Assembly (NCBI GenBank): GCA_036245805.1
Contig: BTRK01000002.1
Coordinates: forward strand, 21,445,067 to 21,509,066
DNA: 64,000 bases
Reading direction: 5' to 3'
Source of the DNA: Pristionchus mayeri
Taxonomy: Eukaryota; Nematoda; Chromadorea; Rhabditida; Neodiplogasteridae
Shown here: piece by piece, positions 44,299 through 55,187 of the stretch
Layout: each line of letters opens with the position of its first letter
Numbering within the stretch: the stretch's first letter is position 1
Position numbers and translations under genes: made by a program
Notes under the pieces: generated by a model
What the model saw: the letters and a program-made list of their open reading frames with translations, nothing else
What the model was told of the DNA's origin: nothing
Database searches by the model: none

Positions 44299-46463
44299 TG
44301 CAACAATCAGAATGCGAATGAAGTTTTTCGCAGATGTTTTCGGGCAGGTTGCCGTAATCGATTCCTTTCTTCTTCATTCCTTCACTGTAATCAAGGAGGC
44401 AGTGGCCTTGCCTCTCAACAGATTCAAGGTATCGGCAAATGCTTCCACAATTCCCACAATGCATCAACGTTTGTTTAAATCGTTTCTGCAAACAATGCAT
44501 TATCGAGTGATCTCTTTTTCTTCTAAATAGAATGTTCCTTTGTGTTCTCGAAGGAAAGTAACTGACGATAGCACAGTCATAATGAAGGAAGGAGTCACAG
44601 CAAGCGACGAAGAAGACCATGTGATTCATAGGCCATCTGATGGCAAACTAGGTTATCTTTTTTAACTTAAGAAAGAATCTAATCATTTAACTTGAAATTA
44701 TTATGGGATTTTGCAAGAGAAATGTGAGCGAGAATTAATGAACTTGATGGATTCGCATGGACAAAAGGCGTCCGGTTGACTGCAAGTAAGGTATCTATAT
44801 TACAGAAATAAAATGGTTCGAACAATTACACCACGTCCACCCTTAACACCGAAATGCGCAATAGTTAGACAGATGCGCGATAGTTTTGCTCCAGCTCACT
44901 AATTCCCGGAGCTGGCGGTCACGCCCACAATTTTTACACGCAGTTGTCAGCCGGGGCCGTTAGGTCGCACCAGAATTTTAAATTGCGGTGCGGTCCGCGT
45001 GCGCGCGCGCATTCGTCATTTCATTAAAACAGATTGTACACGTAGTGAGAAATTTTATGGTGTATGCCAACTTGTTGTAATTCAATGATAGCTGACCTGG
45101 GAACTTGTTCCGAGCACTCTGCGCAAATCTCAGAGACAGAAGGTGATTGACTGGAGTGGATTTCTCTCGACGAAGCATCGTTCGCTTGCGACAGCACCAC
45201 AGCGTGTTTCTTGCAGTGCACACTGGAAAAAAGACTCATCTGCATCGTCGTTTGTTGCACCAACTTAGGGAGATAGGGAAAACTCGAATGAATAGCGATA
45301 ATTATTTGATGCCGTACGTTTAAGCCTGGGTCAACGACAGAACCGCAACAGAAAAAAGAGCAACCACGTATAATTCGCTTCAAAGTAATGATTCCCATTA
45401 GAAATTTCTGCCTCAATGTCAGATGAAACTTTCAGCTTAGTTTGAGAGGTTTTTTTTAACACATGAATATCTCCGTATATTTTAGGTTTCATGTAATATT
45501 ATTACACGTTCGCTAGCCTTTGAAATTCTTATCGAAAAGAACTATTTTCAAATTCTGGGGAAACATTTATATGCGAGTGTTGATTTGCGCGAACCACGCA
45601 AGCCATTTTTGTCACACTGATCTGTCACAGACCCTCAAGGCTCCGCGTGTTAGCACTATCCACAAAACACACGTTTTATGATAGAAGTCCATTCGGCAGC
45701 TCGAATTTGTGAGTGCACATTGCCAGTGAAATGTGTTCTGGCAGAAATGATCGGAGCAGTGGACGATCTTCCTCTTCCCGTCTCCAGTCAAATAAAGGGC
45801 CTTCTTACATTCGAAACATCTCTGAAAATGTCCAAATCACCGCAGAAGACGGGGGGGGGGCAGCCGGACGGTGATGGCATGTTGTGGTAACTATTTTGGA
45901 ATTTTTGGAGAGGAAATAGCGTAACTCAGTCCATGCAATTAAAATACAACAAAAACCGACCATTTTGCTTTCGAATATGCAATATTTCTCGAGAAGCATC
46001 TTAGCATTTGAATTAAATAACAGCGCTTCCATAGCGGGGAGTACCTGAGTAAATATATAAACGATTATGTTTGCATGCCGCGTACGAAATTGGACCACAT
46101 TATACAGAAACTAATCCATCTCGTGAAGCTTCCGTTAAAGTTAAATAACCACAATTAACAGAGAATTGCATTATCTAGGTATTTCAGACAAGTGTAATGC
46201 ACTACAGTATGTAAGTCTCAAAGCACAACAAACCTTCTCCTTCTTCTGGGAAATGGAAGCGAGGCAGGTATCGTGGAGAACAAATGCTTTCTTTTTTCTC
46301 GCCTCCTTCACGCGTACCATTACCTTGAGCAAGCGCATCAGAACATTTGTACATATTTCATATCATGATTATTAACCTTCGAACAAGAAAACTCGAATAA
46401 CTCACTCCCACGCAGTGATCTGAAGGGGTGATCTCAGCAAGACAAAACGTGCAATGATGCTTA
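44288..46463 (-). CDS. ePHD-RING zinc-finger protein (G2E3/PHF7-like)
   Basis: Likely nuclear chromatin reader or E3 ubiquitin ligase. Exons read from 46463 downward join in phase. They give an extended PHD: HHCTFCLAEITPSDHC, FVLHDTCLASI, RCFECKKALYLTG, HCSDHFCQNTFHWQCAL and VHCKKHAVVL, with CxxC, HxxC, CxxC, C-H-C and CxxH spacing. A RING-like set follows: SEICAECSEQV, VACCDSFLHYDC and MHCGNCGSIC. The last exon ends HSHSDCCINK with TGA at 44288-44290. The order ePHD then RING matches vertebrate G2E3 and PHF7; orthology is inferred, not shown. The start codon was not found and an upstream exon is probably missing. The 3' end overlaps the convergent degenerin coding region by about 11 bp. Introns are long and AT-rich. 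Confidence 0.68.
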
Positions 46464-47944
46464 CTGAAATTATCAACTGTTCAATTTTGCAGTTTCGTTA
46501 TCTCGACACTGGGTTGGATGAGCGTGGCATAACGCAATAGTTCTCATTCGACCTACCGCTGTTATCTGATATATAACTCACGATTTGTTTACTTCGTATA
46601 GTTCACGGGATCTCCATTTGTTATTCGGTGTTAGCTTAAAATGCAGATTCTCTCTTTCTCTCTTTCTTTATCCTGCTCCATCGCTCTTCCACTCCCTCTC
46701 TAACTCTCTCAGCCCGTTCAACTCGCCTCCGTCGGGTGATCAACCGACTCGTGTCTAACCCGCCGAACGGGTCAAAATGCCAACCCGTTGAGCCCTTTTT
46801 GCAATCCTGGTTGGAAGTATACCTTCTCATTGAGGAGGTTGAAGACAGCAGAGAGTCCTTCTAGCATAAGGTCATGGTGGCATGTTTCGACATTCTCCGG
46901 GCAAAATTCATTTAAATGAAGTATTTCCCTGAATCAACTTGTTTATAGACTGTCCTTAATGTTTATAGACTGTCCACGAGAGCGTAGGGCATGAACCTGA
47001 GTATCGGGTAGCTAAACTTCGAAAAATTCTCAACTTTTTCCTGACTACTGTGAAAACAGAAAGGGTAGTCAATGGCGTGGTATGCGATGTTCACTACAAT
47101 CAATTTTGAAATACTCGCGGAACGATTTATCTACTAGAAAACATTGATAAATTGTTCCGCGTGTATTTAAAAAATTGATTATAGTGAATCTCGCACATCA
47201 CACCATTGACTACGCTTCATGTTTCTCACAGTAACAGGAAATAATAGTATGGCTACTTTGAATTATTCTTGATGGAAATTGAAACTAACCATTCCAGAGA
47301 ACAGCTAATGGACGTTGAAGCAACGCCTCTCATGTGCGTGATCTGAAGAATTCGGATATTACAATGGGAAATTAATTAAATTAATTATAATATGGTAAGT
47401 ACAAATCACTAAACCATCACAATAAAAAACACAATAAATTCAAATGAAACCGCGCGCAAGTGTACGATGGATGGCGTGTATTGACAGTTCGTAAGCCAAA
47501 AAATGATATATCACAAAATGATTCTTTACCACTAATTTTTCAAATTTATTTCAAAATTTTTTATTTAAAGATGTTTATGAGATAATATTTCTCAAATTTG
47601 AAGAATCTATAAAGTTCAAAAATCAATATTAAATTAGTGTTATTATAATTGTAATAGCTATATAACAATAAGATACAAAACAATCAGAACTCATGAGTTA
47701 ACTTATAGGCAGATGAGCCTAATGGTTAAAATGTGGTTTATCGTGACTCTTGCTGATTCTCTCACCACTTGTTCATAGTTTCTCCGCCCTTCTCCCACCC
47801 CTTTCTCTTTCCCATTCGTTCTTTCTCCTTCACACACCACGACCCTCTACTCTCTGAGTGAACATCGATAACTTATATTTGTTCGCTTCATCATACTCGT
47901 TCTTCCTGCCTCATGCAGTTATTCCAGTAGTCTTCCTTTAATGG
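46464..47944. other. Divergent intergenic region
   Basis: 1.5 kb upstream of both the ePHD-RING gene (-) and the small two-TM gene (+). It contains a tandem duplication of TGTTTATAGACTGTCC (46938-46975) and the inverted repeat at 47037-47243. A missing 5' exon of the ePHD gene could lie here. Confidence 0.4.
47037..47243. repeat. Short inverted-repeat element (MITE-like)
   Basis: Arms of about 87 and 90 bp (47037-47123 and 47154-47243) pair imperfectly, for example TAGTCAATGG with CCATTGACTA and TACTCGCGGAAC with GTTCCGCGTGTA, around a 30-bp loop. No open frame. Confidence 0.65.
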
Positions 47945-48504
47945 ATGCGATATTGGACTCGGATCGGACTCATAACTTCTTTTGTCTTCATCTCCTTCAT
48001 TCTTCTCCTGATCTACCGCAGTGATGCTCGGAATGGTCACTCCGACGGTGAGATCCACCTTCCCCCTCATTTTGCTTCATCGGGAAATAGACTCTCTCTA
48101 TGTTGCAAACGGCAGGATAGATGATCCAATAGTAGCAATTATCTCGATGCGAACAGGATTTAATCCCTACCAATCGATACTCACAGACGAGGCAGTTCGA
48201 ATTCTCGAGTCATCTGATTCCTCTCCTAAACCCGTGACTGCATCAGCTCCTCTTGGAATCCTCATTCTCATTACTCTCTTCTCTGTTGTCTTAGTTATAT
48301 CTGGTGAGCAACTTTTCCGCCATTTCCTCGAATTATTATTCTTTGAACTTTGCTGTTTTCGTAGAAAGGAAATTCTCTGCTCATTCTATACGAGGAAAGA
48401 TCAATTCAGGATTCGTCGTAATAGCAATGGTTCTGGATCCGTCAAATTCTTTGGTCGAAGAGGATAGTCAGGAAAGAGATTTACCCTATCCTTTCCATGT
48501 CTAG
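47945..48504 (+). CDS. Small two-TM protein, family unknown
   Basis: Three exons join in phase (47945-48047, 48133-48303, 48365-48504) to about 138 residues. The N-terminus is a signal anchor (GLITSFVFISFILLLIY). The middle is polar (FNPYQSILTDEAVRILESS). A second hydrophobic helix follows (LGILILITLFSVVLVI), then a soluble tail ending LPYPFHV. The start at 47945 puts the hydrophobic helix seven residues in; a Met at 47941 is out of frame. The second acceptor (CCAATAG) was chosen because the earlier CAG at about 48115 leads to a stop. No family was recognised. Confidence 0.5.
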
Positions 48505-49093
48505 GCACTCCTTATCTCACATAGCGGGTTGTAATATCTTCACGTGTTTAAATTGATTGCTTTCCTAGAGTTCCATTGGTAAAAATCAATTCTGTATCCT
48601 AAAATAATTAAAACATACGAAATACATTTTTACGACTTATCTGATCAGTATTTCATAGATGTGACCATAGAAGGCATCGGTTGTTTATCGGTAGATATTG
48701 GCTGTATTCACAAGGCAAAAATTAAGTCGATCCATCCGTTGGGTATGACTAGGGCAACGAACGACAACGAAAGGGTACAGCAGAGAACGGGGTTGAATGC
48801 TAAAATTCGATGGCAGAATGCACAATAAGCATAACATATAACAAAGTCTATCTCGAAAATACATTCTAAAGAAGCGCAACTAGAAGGTTACATCCGTATA
48901 CCAAGATACAAAAAACAACTCGTAGATCGAACGGCTAATCCTATTGAATCGATCGAAGAGGGAGAACGAGAAATGCTACTACTCATGAGAGTATCAGTAA
49001 GCTTATCGTCCCTATTCACGAGAGATAAATTCAAATCTCCCCTACTCTTGTGATCTATCTCTTTATGGAGGGGAGAGGCTAATCCTCTTCCAT
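48505..49093. other. Convergent 3' intergenic region
   Basis: Between the small two-TM gene (+) and the carrier gene (-). No gene was recognised. Confidence 0.4.
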
Positions 49094-52000
49094 TTATTTT
49101 CTCACTTCAAATCGAGGAAGGAAGAGACCGAATTTGTGCTCAATTCCAGAGAAAGTTGCAGCTGCCAATCGATAGCCACCTATGAGAAAACAAATTATTA
49201 CGCGAATAAAATAATGCATAACAAATTAGAATATCTTGAACGTGGAAAAAAACTGTGATCAGAAAATGGTAGCATAAAAGTGGAAATTGACTACTATATG
49301 ATCGCAGATAGTTTTGTTAAGAAGCTATGCACCACAAAACGGCTCACGCAATGTCAATATTTAAATAAATCTCATACTTTTTCTGAGAATTGGTCTCACG
49401 AATACTGAGTGACACGGTACATTTACGACGTCAGAGAATATTTTTTGAAAAAGTTACAGCATTTCTCGTTTTGGAGTCAAAAAAGTAGAAATCTAAAAAA
49501 AATCAAGTTTTATGGTTTTCTTTGTCGATTTGTTTTTTTTTTGTAGAAACCGAATTCCGATATGGAAGTCGCGAAAACGAAAAATGGACATTGTAAAAAG
49601 GGTGGCATAAACGAATGTTAATTTTAATGTTAAAAAACGAGTTTTGAGTGAATAGAATTTTTGATAACGTTTTTGCTAAATTTCATCGTGTGCCAGAAAA
49701 ACTACACAAATTGTATTTTTAAAGTTAAGATTTTTTTCGACCCCAAAACGGGAAAAACTGTAACGTTTTTTTTACAAATTTATTCATGGCCTCAACTCTA
49801 TGATGTACCATTCAGAATTCGTGAAGCTCATTTTGAGAAAAAAATGTATAAGAATAAATAAATATTCATAATCCATGACCGGTCTCTTAAGTTACCAGCC
49901 GACGACGAAATGCCGACGAAATTGACCAATTTTATTAATTGTTCACCAGAAAGACCTAATTTAGTGAGAAAGAATATTTTTTTTCTTCTGACACGCGCGA
50001 CGAGTTCAGCATTGGGCTCATAATTTGTCAGGCATTTGTCATCGGCTGGTAAATTAAAGCAAAGAAAGCAAAACAATGAAAATAATCTTGCCGATATGAT
50101 CGGGATTGAGAGAAGATTCATCGAGCATCGTCTTGTGAGTAGATACCTAAAGGAAAAGTATGATCCTTCGTTTTAGTATATTCTGATTTCATTATTGCGG
50201 GAGAAGGAATCTCGTAAAAATTGAATCACTCCTTATTTTGAAATGATTCTCGGAGCAACCCCACTTTTCATTTTTTCACTAAGAATACCTCAGATCCACT
50301 AGGTCTTATTCCTCCGAAATCAACGTAGAAGAGACGTTGAAGGACCTGCAATGACCCTCTCACGCTAATTCTTCATCAGTGACTAAATAATGAATGTTTG
50401 AAATAGTGCTCGAGTATTTTTTTCACTTTCCGAAATAGACATTTTTTCTTTACTCGTCTCAATTCATGGAGATTGCATCGAAATAACAGCGACTGAACTA
50501 GGACGAGGGGAGATCAATCGGACCTATCTACTACGTCATTCCTCTCCTCATTCGGGAAAGAATCGTACCTCGTAGGTGAGTAGAGTGACTCCGAACTGCG
50601 GCGAACTTCTGCAGACTCTGGCTGCTGTTCCCTTCCAGAAAGCTTTGAATCCTTCCTCTGCGTACACCTTCCTCGCACAATCTGAGAGGGGGGGGGGGGG
50701 GTTGGGCACTCTCCATATCTCTCTCTCACCGATGACTCCCGAGTAGGTGGTCTGTCCTGCCCTGGCTGCCACTTGCAGTCTCGTCTTGATGACATCAGCA
50801 GGAGTGACTAGTCCAGCTGCAGGGACACCAGCGATGAAGGCTGCACTGAAGAGAGATCCGGGCGAGTTGTGACCTGCGAAGGAAGAGGAGAGAGAGAGAG
50901 AGAGGAGGAGGGATACCTTCATCGTCAGCCAGGGCCAGTTTGGCATGGGCGTATGCAGGGAAGTAAATGGCAGAGAAGGGGACATCACGGAGGAAACACG
51001 CACGGGCACCCTCAAGAGGAGGGAGATCAACGAGTGGATACGAGATGAAGGGACGGGGGAGATCACACCTTGTACAGACCCATGAAGCCGAGATCCCGAA
51101 TGATCGAAGTGACGCCGATCTACAATCGATTAATTTAACCTCACCACTAAATAAATCCAGTTTAAGGTATTTCCAAATGAGAGAGGGGCGGGGGAGAGGG
51201 AGGGGGACAGTCTAGATGGGGAGAGGACCTTGTTTCCGGGCGATTGAATCTCCCCTGCAACTTGCAGTCTGATCTTCACGATCTCGAGGGGATTCGTGAA
51301 GACAACTTGAGAGGCTCCTCCACACGCTCCAGCCAATATCTCGCCGTAGAGGGGAATCTAAGAGGGAGAGATCATTCATACCCTCCCCTCTCCACTCACA
51401 TGGCCTCCCGTGTTGAACTTGTCTCTCACGAAGTCATTCATCGTCAGTTTGATAGCCTTCTCAGGGGCCACTCCCACGATCTGAGGGAGCAGTCCACGAT
51501 AGAGACCGAGAAGACCTTAGAGAGTACGGTAGTCCCCCTCACAAGAGGTTCACTCACCTTCGAACTTGACTACTTTCCTGAAGCAGTCCAGAGAGTTCTT
51601 GTACATCACCTGAAGTGTCATTCATTGACAATGGATACTCGGATGGTCTCCTTCTTCCCCTACTCTTCTCCCTTTCTCCTCTCATACCACCATCCATGAC
51701 TGACCTCTCCTACGAAGGATCCTCCCCTCTGATTCTGCATTCTCGTCTTCACTAGATCGATGGGGTAAACTGCAGTGGCTCCACAAGCTCCAGCTATGGA
51801 TCCAAGGGCGAATCGATAGGCTGATTCGAGGACCTGGCAAGAGAGATACGGTAGTGGATGGGGAAGCAATCGATCAATGATGGAGAGAGTGACTCACAGC
51901 AGTTCCCACTCCTCTCTCATCCTTCGACTGAACTGCCTTTATGTTAGTGATTCGATTTAGATGAGAAGTTCTCAAATTCAGTAGTCAGTATAAGATGGAA

Positions 52001-54082
52001 GAGTTATGCACCTCTTAAGTCTCTCTGGGTCGATCCTCTCAATATCAGTGAGAGAGAGAGACTTCACTCCAGGATGAGCCAATTCCGATAGATGGAACAG
52101 AATCTCCACCTGTCATTCAAATGGATAGATGATGAAGAAGGAATGATCAAGTGAGTGCATACCTCGTAAGGAGTAATCTGAGCATAGCTCTGAGTCGCCT
52201 GCAGGAACTCCTCCTTCGTCACCTTCAATTCCTCTTTCTCTATCTTCCCATTATAATTACTGTACCTCCAGATCGAAATTTCCCCTCGTGAGTGAGACGT
52301 AGACTCTTTTGATAAGTTCCATCTTCCCGAGGAGAGAATTGAAGGCGGCATAGTAGGGGAAAGTGACCTGAAATCAAACCATCCATTTTGCCATAATATC
52401 TAGAAAAGGAAGAAGCGAAGCTGTTCAACGGACTTCAGCAACACAAAGGGGAAATGCAGTGAATAGAGTGAATAAGGTGAAGAGTGGGATGGAGGCAATA
52501 AGAAAGAGTGGGTGGAGTGGAATTATTATGAGGACTCGATATTCACAAACCACCAACTTGATTGTGAGCGAAAGAAAACTGAAAAAAGTTTCAATCTTAG
52601 ACTTCAGTGTGATTACAGTATCCACACCAGAATCACTAGATGAATAAACAACGTTTAAAGTACCCCCTCTACGTCCAGTCTACTTGACGATAACTGAGAA
52701 GAGTAGCCATAAGGGGAATTAATCAATGGAATGGAACAGAAGGGACCTTGTGTCCACTGGCGCCTCCTCCAGACACGGAGATGAGATTGTGTCGAACGAA
52801 ATTAGTCAGAAGATGACCTGCAACCGAGAACCGGCACTTCTTGGATAATTGGTCCACCCCCCCCCCCCCCTTCTCCTTTACCCCGTTCATTTATAGGTAT
52901 CTCTCAATGATTTTCGGTTGCACGACCCATTTGCGATGGGGAGGGGATGATAAATTATAGTGGAGGATTGGGGGGTGGGCCAACTATCCAAGAAGTGCCC
53001 GAGAACCACCCCAATCCGAGAAAGAAAGGAAGACCACCAACCCTTCACTGTAGTCATGATCTTTTGGAAGTCAAGTGAAGATATGGAACCATCTCCAGCC
53101 TTATCATATCTCAAGTAATAGTACTTAATTCATGTTTGACATTGAAAAATACAAAATATCTAACCTTTTGAATGCCTGAACTCCCTGTTCCTCATAGAAG
53201 TCATGAAGAAGCTGGCAGAATGCGTGGTAGCCTATCGACCTTTTCTTTTCCCTAGAAGTGATATAATAAGGATAAAATGAGCTGCGTGTCGTATAATTAA
53301 AGGATACGTGTTACAGGGAGAGAGAAAGAATTAAATACTAACTTTCCGAAGTATCTCTTTATGAAATCGGAGTCGAAGTCGAAGGGCATGTCATGTAGGG
53401 GTTGAGTGTGACGAATAATCTGTTCGAATTCATCGCAAGTGATGCTATCCGATGAATTCTTGTCGAAGATTTCGAAGGCCGTCAAGTAGAGAGCATCAGG
53501 GCTGTCAATTCAGTCATCACTCTTCTGTGTGCAACATTTAGCTTGTGCATTATTGTTTCGCGAACTACGATAGTGTCAACCACATAGTAGACTGAAGGGT
53601 AGTCGATCACGGTACCTGCATAGGATGGCCTCGAAGGCGCAGAACTCCTCGAAAGAGATGTCTCCATCCTTCGTCGTGTCTGCTGCTGATGCCAGAATCT
53701 TCACCGATTCCTTGTTGTAGTTGTCCTCCGTGTACAGACCGAGATACCTGCAAATATCATGATAAAAAGACAACCTTGTAACTACGCCACACATACTTCT
53801 CCTTCACTTTGCTACTTCTAGCAAAAGTTGCATCGTAAACGGATCAGAATATATAATTAGACTCACTTCCGGATGAAATCTTCAGGGGTCATATACTTCT
53901 TCCCATTCTTTTCTTTCGACGCATAATGATCAAAAATTGGGCTGCAATGTTTTATTTATTTCAATTTTGATATGCAAATAGATCAATAATTCTAACCGTA
54001 GATGATCGGGGTTCGCCCTGGGTATGGCTTGTCTCGTTGCGAGAGCATTCTCTACATTGCACTCGGCACGACGGAAGAACAT
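49094..54082 (-). CDS. Mitochondrial aspartate/glutamate carrier (Aralar/citrin, SLC25A12/13 type)
   Basis: Inner-membrane Ca2+-regulated antiporter exporting aspartate for glutamate, part of the malate-aspartate shuttle. Order from Met 54082: an N-terminal regulatory region of EF-hands ([60 protein letters not shown]) and a linker ([20 protein letters not shown]). Three carrier repeats follow with signatures [34 protein letters not shown] and [20 protein letters not shown]. The C-terminus has [39 protein letters not shown] and [10 protein letters not shown], with TAA at 49094-49096. Residue order matches the human proteins throughout. The last intron (49180-50091) starts with GC. The start is taken after a TCTCAG acceptor; open frame continues upstream to about 54370, so an extra 5' exon is possible. 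Confidence 0.94.
52831..53015. repeat. Small inverted repeat in a carrier intron
   Basis: About 40 bp (GGCACTTCTTGGATAATTGG near 52832) recur inverted near 52975-53010 (CCAACTATCCAAGAAGTGCC), around an interior with a long C run (52856-52870). It may be a small MITE. Confidence 0.5.
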
Positions 54083-55187
54083 TTGAGAGAAAGCGCCGAA
54101 CTGAGAAAGAGAAAGTGAGTGAGAGATATCTGCCGGAATGGAACTACTTCCCAAAGAACGCTGCACTATTACACCCCCTAGAAATCGGCTATATGTTAAA
54201 CGAGAAGGAAAGAAAGCATGAACCCACAGGGTCATTCCTAGTTCCGAGAAGATCTCTTCTCCGTTGACTCGTGAGAAGGTTGTCGCAAGAGGGCGTTGGT
54301 GTTTCCATGAAATTCGTCCCTGAATGAGAGAAATGAATCGATAGAGCACGATCATACAACAATCCATTCATTGTACTCTATTCTATTCTCGCGTCATAAA
54401 CAACAGAAGACGATAAGGAGGGATGGAGGGAAATTGAACACTCAGGGGAAAACTCATCAATAGAACAGAAGGAAGACAACTGATCGATCTTCCCGAGTCT
54501 CTTCCCACTCCCCTTTCTTTTTTCACGTATCTCTGCCTCCCTCGGTCTAAACACGTGAAGAGGCGATGCAACGTATAGAACCAATGGGAGCAAACAATTC
54601 GAGTGCCACCCACTGGATCACTCTACAATGAGCAAAGCGCGTCGTGAGTCATTGATACTGATAAGAGGTCACTTCCGATATGCACATGTGTGCGTACAGA
54701 ATATAGTCGCTTGGCACATTCAAGAATATACCAATACAATATATATATGTCATATAGTGCTGAACAGATTATCAAAGCTCCGAATTGTAAAATACCACAA
54801 CTTAAACTCGCGAGTGCACTCGCCCTGAATTGCGAGATGACCAACAATAAATAAAATCGAATGGTCTACCGAGAAAAAACTCATTCTTTTCAAAAATTTT
54901 TTACCCATTTCATTATTTCTAACGTAATCAGTAAAAACAAATAAAAATTAAGTCGCCGCGAGCCTACGAAATCGATAATTGAAAACAAACAGACAATCAA
55001 GATTTGAATTTGCGGGCTGCTGCGAAACATCGTCTTTTCTATGTATTTTTCCCGGTTTTGATTGTCCAATTTGCCGGATGTACTCGGATATCCGATATGT
55101 TCTTAGAATATTTTGCGTTTGATGGTGCTGGTATTGGGCCCGTTATGTCGCTGTTGATGCATTTCTTTCTTGCAGTGGATGTGAGAG
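54083..55187. promoter_or_regulatory. Divergent region between the carrier and WDFY genes
   Basis: 1.1 kb separating divergent start codons; promoter role inferred from position. Possible 5' exons of the carrier lie at 54200-54370. The rest is AT-rich with no recognised element. Confidence 0.35.
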
